A stretch of 64,000 nucleotides of DNA from Burkholderia diffusa (GCF_902499115.1 NZ_CABVPN010000031.1:33277-97276), one strand, 5' to 3'. Numbered from the stretch's first letter, positions 25,661 through 35,253 are shown. A program made the numbers and translations. The notes: generated by a model not told the origin, from the sequence alone.

Positions 25661-27085
25661 TTAGCGACCTATGATGGGCGTTAGCAAAGGCGTCGACGAG
25701 CAAACCACGATTCGCCTTGCGCCTCGCGTGAGAGCGACGTAGAGATGTTGCGCAGTCATGCGTTCGGGCTCAAGAATAACTACGACGTCAGCCTCCAGCC
25801 CTTTCAGAAGAAGCGTGCTTCCAACGGCGCGCCGGCCCAGCGGCCGACCTAGTTGACGATTCCGCTCGCGGGCCTGAATCGCCGCGGCAATGAACCCAAT
25901 TTCGCCCTCGGCTGCTCTCAGCGCTGAGATACAGCAGTGCAGCACCTCGGGTCGGTAGACACGCGCACCGCGTTGATCCGCGAGGGACAGGAGCAGAGTA
26001 ATTGAGGTCGTGTGGCTGGGAGCCGCTATGAACGCCACTGCTGCGTCTTCTGCGGGCGTCGCGGGCGTGCGGGCTCGACCGCCTCGTATTGTTTCGACTC
26101 GCGTGAGGAGGTTTGCAACACCCACCCCGGTCATTAGTGAAGTCGCGAACTCGGCAATTTGTCGCAGCGCGTTGGGACTAGTCAAATCGAACTGCCGGGC
26201 GAAGTTCACCAGGTCTTTCAGGTCGACCGCCTCAACGGAAGTGGCGCCCGGAGTCTGCATGGTGAGTTGGTGGCGACCATTGACATTGATGGCGTCGCCA
26301 ATGACCAGAACGCGGCCGTCTCGGTTTGGCGCTTCAGTCCTGGCGGCCATCAGTCGCTGCTGCAGTTCCGTGCCTTGGATTAGCTGAACCCACTGGACTC
26401 CCTCTGGCGCTCCGCGCAGGTCCACAGGTTGACCAGCCTGCAATGATGCGCGGGCTTGAAGTAGCCAGGCGCCCAGCGCGTCCATGCCTGCGAGTTGCCA
26501 TCGCCAAGGGGTCTGCAGTGCGCCGATGGGCGGGAATGCAACCTGCGCCTCACGCTCCCAGTGGACCAGTGGGTCGCGGAAGCCGAATATCGCCTGCATC
26601 GGATCACCTAGGATGCAAGTGGGCAGTGTCTGCGCGATGGAGCAGATGATGGCGTGCTGCGAGGTGTTGCAGTCCTGATATTCGTCCACCAGCAATCGCG
26701 AATATGTCGAGGTTATGGGGTCACTGATGTGACCGGCCTGCAGGAGCCCTTGCACGGCAGCTCGGATAGCAGGGTAGTCGGCGTTCGGGTTGGCTAGTTC
26801 GAGAACACGCGCGTCGAGGCCCGCGCGGAGCGGAAACGTGCCCGCTAGCCGCATCGCGAAACCGTCGATGGTCGACACCCTGTACGCTGAGTTCGAGACG
26901 CCGCCACGCTGGAGCCTAGCGCGTAGAGCGGCGACTCCAGCGTTGGTGTGCGTTAGCACCAAGACTGGCTTGTTGTCGGTGTGTTGATGCAGCGCGTCCG
27001 CGATGAGCTGGGTCTTGCCGCATCCGGCTGGGGCGGTAACTGAGCCTAGGCGCGCCTGAAAGATGTCGATTTCAGGCGGCGGCAC
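25661..27085 (-). CDS. gajB: Gabija defence protein GajB, UvrD/Rep-like helicase
   Basis: A 474-residue superfamily 1A helicase-like protein. Motifs in order: Walker A TAPAGCGKTQ (about 17-26), LTHTNAGVAALRARL (Ia), LLVDEYQDCN with DEYQD at 134-138 (motif II), ILGDPMQAIFGFRDP (III), GSTLLLKGLEADVVVILEPE (V) and LYVALTRGARR (VI). Length matches known GajB. In Gabija, GajB cooperates with the GajA nuclease during phage infection. The start is taken as GTG 27085 (GGGGGTGG upstream, short N-terminus before Walker A), overlapping gajA by 14 bases; ATG at 27136 is an alternative. Confidence 0.82.
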   Translation of the reverse strand: MPPPEIDIFQARLGSVTAPAGCGKTQLIADALHQHTDNKPVLVLTHTNAGVAALRARLQRGGVSNSAYRVSTIDGFAMRLAGTFPLRAGLDARVLELANPNADYPAIRAAVQGLLQAGHISDPITSTYSRLLVDEYQDCNTSQHAIICSIAQTLPTCILGDPMQAIFGFRDPLVHWEREAQVAFPPIGALQTPWRWQLAGMDALGAWLLQARASLQAGQPVDLRGAPEGVQWVQLIQGTELQQRLMAARTEAPNRDGRVLVIGDAINVNGRHQLTMQTPGATSVEAVDLKDLVNFARQFDLTSPNALRQIAEFATSLMTGVGVANLLTRVETIRGGRARTPATPAEDAAVAFIAAPSHTTSITLLLSLADQRGARVYRPEVLHCCISALRAAEGEIGFIAAAIQARERNRQLGRPLGRRAVGSTLLLKGLEADVVVILEPERMTAQHLYVALTRGARRIVVCSSTPLLTPIIGR

Positions 27086-28805
27086 TCGTCCACCCCCAGA
27101 GCCGCTTCGTAATGTGGACGAAGCCCGGCTCTGCATTCGCTATATGAGGGCCGACGACGTCCTTGGCGATTTCCTGGAAACCGCTCACTGACTTGAACCA
27201 GCCGTTCTTGTTGTTGCGAGCGGCAAGTCCGAGCAATGCTCGGCTCGCCGGTGTGTAGCCGCCATTCAGCCGTTCGGCCTCTATGGCTTCCAAGGTGACT
27301 TGTCCGTTTGACTTCGACTTGATGTGCTCGGCCATGAGCTCGCGGCCGACCATCTCGTCCGCCTTATTCAGCAGCGCGTGCACCGCTTCGTTGCTTGAAT
27401 GGCGAAATAGCTCGTCCTCGAGTGCCAAACCGGGCCGCCACGTGAGGTATTGGCCGCCAGCCGCAACGAATCTCTCGACGAGTCCGACGGTTGAAACTGG
27501 CTTGTCCGCGTCGACAAAGACGAGGACGCGATAGCCCAACTTGAGGAACACCTCCCCTCGTGTGAAGCATTGGTCGGGGCTTCCTCCGCCCGCGTCCACG
27601 TATGAGCCTCCGTCGGCCAGGAATGACGTCGCGCCACAGTGGACCCACCACTGGTCCATCCCGCGGGCGAATCCGACCTCGCTGGCGCCTTCGCAGACGA
27701 TGACGGACTTGGACAGGAAGGCCTCGGCCGCCTTGCGCAATGTGCCCTGGATGCCCTCGTCCGTACCGGCGCATGTGGCCGTGTGGATGCCTGAACGCTG
27801 GCGCACGACGAAAAGCTGATTGCCAGCGAGCTCCCTGAGCGTCACCGGTGAATGGGTTGTCATAAAGACCTGCAGCGGCTGCGTCGCGTCCTTCGCTCCG
27901 AGTGAGTCGAGCAGTCGCATGAGCCGGTGTGGCTCAAGTCCGTACTCAACTTCGTCTACCAGCGCGACTGTGGCGGCCGCCGCTGCGGCTCTTTGCAACC
28001 CCGCGACAAGGAGCCGCCCCGAACCGGTACCCAGCGACCGCAGAGGAATGCCGATCTCGCTGTGGAGTGCGATAGCACCGTCGCCAATCGACACCGAGTG
28101 AGCATCGAGTAGCGCCTGAGCGCTCGCACCGACGGCTACGCCTAGGCCTGTCGCTGTCTGGGTGACCACTTGCAAGGTCTGGGCAAGTTGAGGGCCAGCT
28201 TGAGCGCCGAAGGTGGCCCGGGCGGCACGTGCCGCGCCGGCGAGTTCCGAGCCAAGGTTCGCGCGCTCTTCCGTGAGCCGGTTCAACACCGAGCCCCTAG
28301 CCCACGAAAGGTTCGTGTTTGCGTAGGTGCCGATTCGGGCCGGCGCTAGGATGGCGCGGTCCTTCCAGGCCAGAGACCGTTCCAGTTGCTGGTGTGCGGC
28401 TCGGTCGGAATAAAGCGTCCAACTCGGCTCGAGGTCGCCATTGACTTCGAGCTTCAGCGTCAGAACCGTTTCTAGACCTGCGCGCGGCTCGTCTTCAAGC
28501 AGCCCGGTGCTGCAGTCGAATCCGCGAAGGAACTCTCCGTAGGTGTCGATGTTCTTCAGCGCGTCGGGTAGTGCGCCGAGCGTGGCCGCAATCACGACGG
28601 TCCGAGTGACGTCCAGGCCGAAGAAGTCAGTGTCGCCGAAAGGTGCGCTCCTCCGCGCTCCAAGGCACAGGTCAATAGCATCGAGGATGGTCGACTTGCC
28701 GCTATCACCGGGGCCAATAAGGCAATTCACGCCGTTGGATGGTGTCCAATCGAGCGTCTGTATCGAACGGAAATTTCGAATTTCAAGGCGACGGACGCGC
28801 GTCAT
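27072..28805 (-). CDS. gajA: Gabija defence protein GajA, OLD-family ATPase/TOPRIM endonuclease
   Basis: A 577-residue protein, almost exactly the length of characterised GajA. The ABC-type ATPase half has Walker A GPGDSGKST (31-39), a signature-like LRSLGTGSGRLLVAGL (256-270) and Walker B ATVALVDEVEYGLEP (279-292), then TTHSP (H-loop). The TOPRIM half has VIVCEGASEVGFARG (Glu372) and VLVFVDADKP (Asp432-x-Asp434). GajA is a sequence-specific DNA nicking enzyme inhibited by nucleotides and released when phage depletes them. ATG at 28805 follows GAGAGGAAAC. It forms a two-gene operon with gajB, flanked on both sides by repeats. Confidence 0.83.
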   Translation of the reverse strand: MTRVRRLEIRNFRSIQTLDWTPSNGVNCLIGPGDSGKSTILDAIDLCLGARRSAPFGDTDFFGLDVTRTVVIAATLGALPDALKNIDTYGEFLRGFDCSTGLLEDEPRAGLETVLTLKLEVNGDLEPSWTLYSDRAAHQQLERSLAWKDRAILAPARIGTYANTNLSWARGSVLNRLTEERANLGSELAGAARAARATFGAQAGPQLAQTLQVVTQTATGLGVAVGASAQALLDAHSVSIGDGAIALHSEIGIPLRSLGTGSGRLLVAGLQRAAAAAATVALVDEVEYGLEPHRLMRLLDSLGAKDATQPLQVFMTTHSPVTLRELAGNQLFVVRQRSGIHTATCAGTDEGIQGTLRKAAEAFLSKSVIVCEGASEVGFARGMDQWWVHCGATSFLADGGSYVDAGGGSPDQCFTRGEVFLKLGYRVLVFVDADKPVSTVGLVERFVAAGGQYLTWRPGLALEDELFRHSSNEAVHALLNKADEMVGRELMAEHIKSKSNGQVTLEAIEAERLNGGYTPASRALLGLAARNNKNGWFKSVSGFQEIAKDVVGPHIANAEPGFVHITKRLWGWTSAAA

Positions 28806-29439
28806 GTTTCCTCTCAGTTGGTCTGGCAAATATCCCAACGCGACGAAAACTGCCCAAGTGACGCACAAGTACTCATCAGGCATCCCCTGACGTCAGCTTT
28901 CTTCAGCGAACCGGTCACCGCGAGTCTAGACGCTGACCGACCGCATGCAGCCTCTAGCAGCCGCTCAGATTCTATCTTTCTACGACGGTTCTGGGGCGGG
29001 ACTGTCGGCCGTGGCTCGTCGTTGACCCTACGCCGCCTTACAGTGATCGACTATGAAATCCGTAACTTTCGGTCCGGCTGCCGATGTCTGCGACGTGAAT
29101 TGACGAATTTGCTTCGGACATAGGCGAAGTGACAGAATTATTTTGGAGAGACTGTCGATAAACTCGTCACTTCACGCGATGCACGCCGTCCGCAACGGGC
29201 ATCGCGAGTTGACACCTTTCCTTTGCTCTACGCTCGCCGCCCGCCCCGCTTCCGGCTGCCGCGCGGTCGCCCGGCAGCCGGTTGCCTTCGGGCTTCGCCC
29301 GCTTTCGCATCGCCCTACCGTCAACCTTTCGCCACCTCCATCAAACCTCCATCTTTCCGCACAAAAAACTCCATCGGGCGCACGCACACTGCGATCCGAA
29401 AATGCGGGCCGTCGAGTGCCTGCATCCCATGGAGTCCAC
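28806..29439. other. non-coding region containing repeat B and the efflux operon leader
   Basis: About 630 bases between the divergent gajA and RND-adaptor genes. It must hold both promoters. Repeat B lies at 29102-29233. No supported gene is present; the frame running upstream of the adaptor ATG has no family features. Confidence 0.45.
29102..29233 (+). repeat. repeat B, transposon-end-like, right flank of Gabija module
   Basis: The first 68 bases align without gaps to repeat A (about 49 identical by eye) and the shared TTTGCTCTACG recurs at the same offset. It begins with TGACGAATTTGCTT (29101-29114), the inverted counterpart of the start of repeat C. An internal inverted pair GAAGTGAC (29126) and GTCACTTC (29166) is present. 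It marks the boundary between the Gabija module and the efflux operon. Confidence 0.65.
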
Positions 29440-30597
29440 ATGACGAATCAGAAACGATGCCTCTACAGCGCCGTATGCGCGCTGGCGGCGGCAATGCTGG
29501 CGGGCTGCGGGCCCGCCGAACAGCAGGCCGCCGCGCCGGCCACCCCTGTCGCAGCGATGACGCTGGCAGGCGCCCCCCTCGACCTGGCCGAAGACCTGCC
29601 GGGCCGCGTCGCGGCCGTCCGGATCGCCGAGATCCGGCCGCAGGTCAGCGGCATCGTGCAGCGACGGCTGTTCGAACAGGGCACGGAAGTGCGGGCGGCC
29701 CAGCCGCTGTTCCAGATCAACCCGGCGCCGTTCAAGGCCGACATGGATACGGCCGCGGCGGCGCTGCAACGCGCGCAAGCCGCGCTCGAACGGGCCAAGG
29801 TGCAGACGACGCGGCTAAAACCGCTGGTCGAGGCCGACGCGATCAGCCGGCAGGTCTATGACGACTCGGTGTCCCAACGCGACCAGGCCGCCGCCGACGT
29901 CGCACAGGCCCGCGCGACGCTCGCACGACGCCGGCTCGACCTGAAGTTCGCGACCGTCGAGGCGCCGATCACGGGCCGCATCGACCAGGCGCTCGTGACC
30001 GAGGGCGCGCTGGTCGCGAGCAGCGACAGCCAGCCGATGGCACGCATCCAGCAGATCGACCAGGTATACGTGGATGTGCGCCAGCCGGCCGCATCGCTCG
30101 AATCGCTGCGCGGCGCCCTCGCGGCTCAGCCGGACGCGACGGGCAATGGCCTGCCGGTCGACGTGCTGCGCGGCGACGACTCGCGCTACGACGTGAGGGG
30201 CCGCATGCTGTTCTCGGGCGTCAACGTCGACCCGGGCACCGGCGACGTGCTGCTGCGCGTGCTGGTCGACAACCCGAAGCGCGAGCTGCTGCCCGGCATG
30301 TACGTGCGCGCCCGCATCCCGCGTGGGCACTATGACAACGCGCTGACCGTGCCGCAACAGGCGATCGTCCGCGCAGGCGGCAAGCCGCAGGTCTGGGTGC
30401 TCGACGCGAAGAGCCAGGCGCATCTGAAGGCCGTCGAGGTGGGCGAGCTGACGAACCGCAGCTACCGCATCAAGTCGGGCCTGCAGGCAGGCCAGAAGGT
30501 CGTCGTCGAAGGCATGGAACGCCTGAGCGACGGCGCGACCGTGACGGCGACCGCATGGAAGGCGCCCGAGACGGTCAAGACCGCTTCCGCGCACTGA
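29440..30597 (+). CDS. RND efflux periplasmic adaptor (membrane fusion) lipoprotein
   Basis: A 385-residue HlyD/AcrA-type adaptor. The N-terminus is a lipoprotein signal with lipobox LAGC (MLAGCGPAEQ). A barrel-sandwich hybrid (GRVAAVRIAEIRPQVSGIVQRRLFEQGTEVRAAQPLFQI) is split by a coiled-coil hairpin (ALQRAQAALERAKVQTTRL and later DQAAADVAQARATL). The beta-barrel part contains LLPGMYVRARI. The ATG at 29440 follows GGAGT. It links the inner-membrane pump to the outer-membrane factor encoded next. Confidence 0.94.
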   Translation: MTNQKRCLYSAVCALAAAMLAGCGPAEQQAAAPATPVAAMTLAGAPLDLAEDLPGRVAAVRIAEIRPQVSGIVQRRLFEQGTEVRAAQPLFQINPAPFKADMDTAAAALQRAQAALERAKVQTTRLKPLVEADAISRQVYDDSVSQRDQAAADVAQARATLARRRLDLKFATVEAPITGRIDQALVTEGALVASSDSQPMARIQQIDQVYVDVRQPAASLESLRGALAAQPDATGNGLPVDVLRGDDSRYDVRGRMLFSGVNVDPGTGDVLLRVLVDNPKRELLPGMYVRARIPRGHYDNALTVPQQAIVRAGGKPQVWVLDAKSQAHLKAVEVGELTNRSYRIKSGLQAGQKVVVEGMERLSDGATVTATAWKAPETVKTASAH

Positions 30598-30616
30598 GTC
30601 ACGGGAGCCTCAAGTC

Positions 30617-33600
30617 ATGTCCCAATTCTTCATCCGGCGCCCGGTCTTCGCATGGGTGATCGCCCTCTTCATCATCCTGCTGGGCCTGATCGCCATTCCC
30701 GAACTGCCGGTTGCGCGCTACCCGTCGGTCGCGCCGCCGACCGTCACCATTACCGCCACCTACCCGGGCGCCACGCCGCAGACGATGAGCGACAGCGTGC
30801 TGAGCCTCATCGAGCGCGAGCTGTCCGGCGTGCGAAACCTGCTGTATTTCGAATCGTCGGCGGATACCTCCGGTCAGGCGCAGATCACCGCGACCTTCAA
30901 GCCCGGCACCGATTCGGCGATGGCGCAGGTCGAAGTACAGAACAAGCTAAAGTCGGTCGAACCGCGCCTGCCTCCCGTCGTGCGGCAAAACGGCGTGATC
31001 GTGCAATCGGCCGCCACGGGCTTCCTGTTGTTCGTCGGCCTCAAGTCGGAAAGCGGCCGCTACGACGAAAACGCGCTCGCTGACTACATGGCGCGCAACG
31101 TCGTCGAAGACCTGCGACGTGTCGAAGGTGTCGGCAAGGTGCAGTTGTTCGGCTCCGAACAGGCGATGCGCATCTGGGTCGATCCGCAGAAGCTGATCAC
31201 CTACGGCCTGTCGATGAACGACCTGACGACGGCCGTCAGCCAGCAGAACGTGCAGATCGCGCCGGGCAGCCTCGGCGCGGCGCCCGCGCTGTCCGGGCAG
31301 CGCGTCACGGTGCCGCTCACCGCGCAAGGCCAGCTCACGACGCCGGAGCAGTTCGCGAAGATCGTGCTGCGCGCGAATGCGAACGGCTCGAAGGTCGTGC
31401 TCGGCGACGTCGCACGGGTCGAACTCGGCCCGCAGGCGTTCACCTTCGTCAACAGCGAGAACGGCAAACCCGCCACCTTCGCGGGCGTGCAGCTGGCGCC
31501 GGGCGCCAACGCGGTGAAGACCGCGGAGGCCGTGCGCGAGCAACTGGACATGATCGCCAGGACGATGCCTGCCGGCATGGCCTACTCGATCCCGTTCGAT
31601 ACCGCGCCGTTCGTGAAGATCTCGATCGAGAAGGTCGTTCACACGCTGCTCGAGGCGATGGTGCTCGTGTTCCTGGTGATGTACCTGTTCCTGCAGAACG
31701 TGCGCTACACGCTGATCCCGGCGATCGTCGCGCCGGTGGCGATGCTCGGCACCTTCACGGTCATGCTGATGACAGGCTTCTCGATCAACGTGCTGACGAT
31801 GTTCGGCATGGTGCTCGCGATCGGCATCATCGTCGACGATGCGATCGTCGTCGTCGAGAACGTCGAACGCCTGATGGTGGAAGAAGGTCTGTCGCCGAAG
31901 GACGCGACGATCAAGGCGATGAAGGAAATCACCGGCGCGATCATTGGCATCACGCTGGTGCTGACGGCCGTGTTCCTGCCGATGGCGATGTCGAGCGGTT
32001 CGGTCGGCGTGATCTATCAGCAGTTCACGCTGTCGATGGCCGTGTCGATCATGTTCTCGGCCCTGCTCGCGCTGACGCTGACGCCGGCCCTGTGCGCGAC
32101 GATACTCAAGCCGGTCGAACACGGGCACCACGAGAAGCGTGGCTTCTTCGGCTGGTTCAACCGCCGTTTCGACCGCCTCACGCAATGGTACGAGACGCGC
32201 GTCGGCCGGCTGGTCGGCCGCACCGGGCGCGTGATGCTGCTGTTCGTCGCGATTTCTGCCGCGCTGGTGTTCGGCTTCCGGATGCTGCCGTCGTCGTTCC
32301 TGCCCGAGGAAGACCAGGGCTACTTCATGACCGGCGTCCTGCTCCCGGCGGATTCGACCGTCGAGCGCACCGGCGACGTGGTCAAGGCGCTCGAGAAACA
32401 TCTCGCATCGCGTCCGGCCATCGAGTCGAGCATCTCCATCATCGGCTACGGCTTCTCCGGCCTCGGCTCGAATGCTGCACTGAATTACGCGGTGCTGAAG
32501 GACTGGAACAAGCGCGGCGGTGCCTCCACGCTGGACGAGGCGATGCGCGCGCAGGCAGCGATGGGCGGCGTGACCGAAGGCACGGTCATGAGCCTGTTGC
32601 CGCCGGCGATCGACGGGCTGGGCACCAGCTCGGGCTTCACGATGCGCCTGCAGGATCGCGCCAACCAGGGCCACGCGGCGCTCAAGGCGGCCGAAACCAG
32701 GCTGCTCGAACTGGCCGCGCAAAGCAAGGTGGTGACCGGCGTCTATCCGGACAGCCTGCCGACCGGTACGAGCGTGAAGCTCGACATCGACCGCGAGAAG
32801 GCCGAAGCGCTCGGCGTGTCGTTCACGACCATCAGCGACACGCTGTCGGCCGCGATGGGTTCGACCTATGTGAACGACTTTCCCAACGCGGGCCGCATGC
32901 AGCAGGTGATCATTCAGGCCGATGCGCCGGCACGCATGCAGATCGAAAACGTGATGAAGCTCTACGTGCGCAACGCGACCGGCGGCATGGTGCCGCTGTC
33001 CGAAGTGGTGCGTCCGGTCTGGTCGGAAGCCCCGCTCCAGATGGTGCGCTTCCAGGGTTATCCGTCCGCGCGCATCTCCGGCGGTTCGGCGCCCGGCTAC
33101 TCCAGCGGCGCGGCGATGGCCGAGATGGAGCGTCTGGCCGCGCAGTTGCCGCCGGGCTTCTCGGTCGCCTGGACCGGCCAGTCGCTGCAGGAGCGCGAAT
33201 CGGCATCGCAGGCGCCGATGCTGATGGCGCTGTCGATGGTCGTCGTGTTCCTCGTGCTCGCGGCGCTCTACGAGAGCTGGGCGATTCCGCTGTCGGTGAT
33301 GCTGGTGGTGCCGCTCGGCTTGATCGGCGCACTCGGCGCCGTGATGCTCCGCGGGCTGCCGAACGACGTGTTCTTCAAGGTCGGGATGATCACCGTGATC
33401 GGCCTGTCGGCGAAGAACGCGATCCTGATCGTGGAATTCGCGAAGCAGTTGCGCGAGGAAGGCAAGGGGCTGATCGAGGCTGCCGTGCAGTCGTCGAAGC
33501 TGCGCCTGCGCCCGATCCTGATGACATCGCTCGCGTTCGGGCTCGGCGTGGTGCCGCTCGTCATCGCCTCCGGCGCCAGCTCCGAGACGCAACACGCGAT

Positions 33601-33760
33601 CGGCACCGGCGTGCTGGGCGGTATGATCACCGCCACCGTGCTAGCCATTTTCTTCGTTCCGGTTTTCTTCGTGTTCGTGATGACCATCCAGGAACGCATC
33701 TCGGCATGGCTGGCACCCGGCAAGAAGCCCGCCGCCGCGACCCACGAACAAGAAGGTTGA
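30617..33760 (+). CDS. RND efflux transporter, HAE1 (AcrB-like) family
   Basis: A 1047-residue pump that begins SQFFIRRPVFAWVIALFIILLGLIAIPELPVARYP, the usual HAE1 N-terminus. TM4 carries the proton-relay Asp pair in GIIVDDAIVVVENVERL (about residues 405-421). The large periplasmic loops follow TM1 and TM7, and a second repeat half shows GLSAKNAILIVEFA. Full length and intact. It starts 19 bases after the adaptor stop with GGGAG upstream. Substrates are probably drugs or other amphiphiles. Confidence 0.95.
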   Translation: MSQFFIRRPVFAWVIALFIILLGLIAIPELPVARYPSVAPPTVTITATYPGATPQTMSDSVLSLIERELSGVRNLLYFESSADTSGQAQITATFKPGTDSAMAQVEVQNKLKSVEPRLPPVVRQNGVIVQSAATGFLLFVGLKSESGRYDENALADYMARNVVEDLRRVEGVGKVQLFGSEQAMRIWVDPQKLITYGLSMNDLTTAVSQQNVQIAPGSLGAAPALSGQRVTVPLTAQGQLTTPEQFAKIVLRANANGSKVVLGDVARVELGPQAFTFVNSENGKPATFAGVQLAPGANAVKTAEAVREQLDMIARTMPAGMAYSIPFDTAPFVKISIEKVVHTLLEAMVLVFLVMYLFLQNVRYTLIPAIVAPVAMLGTFTVMLMTGFSINVLTMFGMVLAIGIIVDDAIVVVENVERLMVEEGLSPKDATIKAMKEITGAIIGITLVLTAVFLPMAMSSGSVGVIYQQFTLSMAVSIMFSALLALTLTPALCATILKPVEHGHHEKRGFFGWFNRRFDRLTQWYETRVGRLVGRTGRVMLLFVAISAALVFGFRMLPSSFLPEEDQGYFMTGVLLPADSTVERTGDVVKALEKHLASRPAIESSISIIGYGFSGLGSNAALNYAVLKDWNKRGGASTLDEAMRAQAAMGGVTEGTVMSLLPPAIDGLGTSSGFTMRLQDRANQGHAALKAAETRLLELAAQSKVVTGVYPDSLPTGTSVKLDIDREKAEALGVSFTTISDTLSAAMGSTYVNDFPNAGRMQQVIIQADAPARMQIENVMKLYVRNATGGMVPLSEVVRPVWSEAPLQMVRFQGYPSARISGGSAPGYSSGAAMAEMERLAAQLPPGFSVAWTGQSLQERESASQAPMLMALSMVVVFLVLAALYESWAIPLSVMLVVPLGLIGALGAVMLRGLPNDVFFKVGMITVIGLSAKNAILIVEFAKQLREEGKGLIEAAVQSSKLRLRPILMTSLAFGLGVVPLVIASGASSETQHAIGTGVLGGMITATVLAIFFVPVFFVFVMTIQERISAWLAPGKKPAAATHEQEG

Positions 33761-33764
33761 TGCC

Positions 33765-35207
33765 ATGCGATTGCTTTTTCTTTCCGCCGCGGTTTCCACC
33801 GCCCTCGCGCTGTCGGCGTGCTCGATGGCGCCGAAGCTGGTCAAGCCCGTGATGCCGGTGCCGACCGCCTATACGACCGCTGCCGCGGCAGACCAGCACG
33901 CGAACGCGGCCGATCTCGGCTGGCGCACGATGTTCGGCGACCGTCGCCTGCAGCGCCTGATCGAGCTCGCGCTCGAGAACAACCGCGACCTGCGCCTGGC
34001 CGCGCTGAACGTCCAGGCTGCCGAAGCGCAGTATGGAATCCAGCGTTCCGCGCGCCTGCCGTCGATCGGCGCTGGCGCGAGCTTCACGCGCCAGCGCACG
34101 GCGGCCGACTCGCAATCGAACCCGCCGCTGCTCGAAAACACGCAGAACCAGTACGGCGTGAACATCGGCGTCAGCGCGTTCGAGATCGACCTGTTCGGCC
34201 GCGTGAAATCGCTGTCCGATGCGGCGTTCGCGCGCTACCTCGCGACCGATCACGGCCGCCGCGCGGTGCAGATCGCGCTCGTCGGCTCCGTGGCCAACGC
34301 GTATTTCGCCGAGCGCCTCGCACAGGAACAGCGCGCATTGTCCGAACGCACGCTGAACGACTGGCGCCAGTCGCTCGACCTCGCCCGCCGCCTCAAGCTC
34401 GCGGACCAGGTGAGCGGCGTCGACATCGCGCAGGCCGAAGGCCAGGTCGCGAGCGCCAGCGCCGATCACGAAGCGCGCTCGCGCGCCGTCGAGCAGGCGG
34501 GTAACGCACTGCGATTGCTGGTCGGCACCGACCTGCCGAAGACCCTGCCCGACCCGCTGTCGCTGGAACGCCAGCCGGTGATGACGCAACTGCCGGCCGG
34601 ATTGCCGTCGGAATTGCTGTACCGCCGGCCGGACATCCAGCAGGCCGAGCAGAATCTCGTCGCCGCCAACGCCGACATCGGCGCGGCGCGCGCGGCGTTC
34701 TTCCCGCGCCTGTCGCTGACCTCGTCGATCGGCTTCCTCAGCCCGGGGCTGGGCAGCCTGTTCGACGGCGGCCAGCGCGTGTGGAGCTTCGCGCCGCAGG
34801 TCACGTTGCCGATCTTCCAGGGCGGCCGGCTGCGCTCCGAGCTGAATCTTGCGGAAGTGCGCAAGTCCAGCGCCGTGGTCGAGTACGAACGCGCGATCCA
34901 GACCGCGTTCCGCGAAGTGGCCGACGGCCTCGCCGGGCGCGAGACCTTCAGCCGCCAGATCGACGCGCAAAGCCGGGTCGTCAAGAGTGCCGAGCGCCGC
35001 ACCGATCTCGTGAACCTGCGCTATCGCGCCGGCATCGAGGATCGGCTGGAACTGCTCGACTCGCAGCGGCAGCTGTATGCCGCGCGTCAGGCCTTGCTGG
35101 ATCTGCGCAACGCCGAACTGGGCAACGCGGTCGCGCTCTACAAGGCTCTCGGCGGCGGCCTGATCGACACTGACGTGCCGCCGGCCGGCAGCGTGGCGAA
35201 CCACTGA
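33765..35207 (+). CDS. RND outer-membrane factor lipoprotein (NodT/OprM family)
   Basis: A 480-residue TolC-like channel with a lipobox (LALSACSMAPKLVKP). It contains two outer-membrane efflux repeats, with RLIELALENNRDLRLAALNVQAAEAQYGIQRSARLPSIGAGAS in the first and LYRRPDIQQAEQNLVAANADIGAARAAFFPRLSLTSSIGFLS in the second, both strongly typical of OprM. It starts four bases after the pump stop, so the three genes form one operon. Confidence 0.94.
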   Translation: MRLLFLSAAVSTALALSACSMAPKLVKPVMPVPTAYTTAAAADQHANAADLGWRTMFGDRRLQRLIELALENNRDLRLAALNVQAAEAQYGIQRSARLPSIGAGASFTRQRTAADSQSNPPLLENTQNQYGVNIGVSAFEIDLFGRVKSLSDAAFARYLATDHGRRAVQIALVGSVANAYFAERLAQEQRALSERTLNDWRQSLDLARRLKLADQVSGVDIAQAEGQVASASADHEARSRAVEQAGNALRLLVGTDLPKTLPDPLSLERQPVMTQLPAGLPSELLYRRPDIQQAEQNLVAANADIGAARAAFFPRLSLTSSIGFLSPGLGSLFDGGQRVWSFAPQVTLPIFQGGRLRSELNLAEVRKSSAVVEYERAIQTAFREVADGLAGRETFSRQIDAQSRVVKSAERRTDLVNLRYRAGIEDRLELLDSQRQLYAARQALLDLRNAELGNAVALYKALGGGLIDTDVPPAGSVANH

Positions 35208-35253
35208 GCCACGGGTCGTCGTTCCGTTCGTGACGATCGAATGCCCGGCAAGA

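Noticed and set aside
25661..28805. Housekeeping UvrD/RecF-type repair genes
   Set aside because: The OLD-TOPRIM nuclease plus a short UvrD-like protein in an overlapping pair, with lengths close to GajA/GajB, fits Gabija better than RecF (no TOPRIM) or full-length UvrD (~700 residues).
17556..29233. Integron gene-cassette array with attC sites
   Set aside because: The repeats lack the GTTRRRY core and the R'/R'' arrangement of attC, modules contain several genes on both strands, and no integrase is present.
30947..33595. Long minus-strand open frame (about 880 codons) opposite the RND pump gene
   Set aside because: Arg/His/Gln-rich composition with no domain; it is the usual high-GC antisense shadow of a well-supported pump gene.
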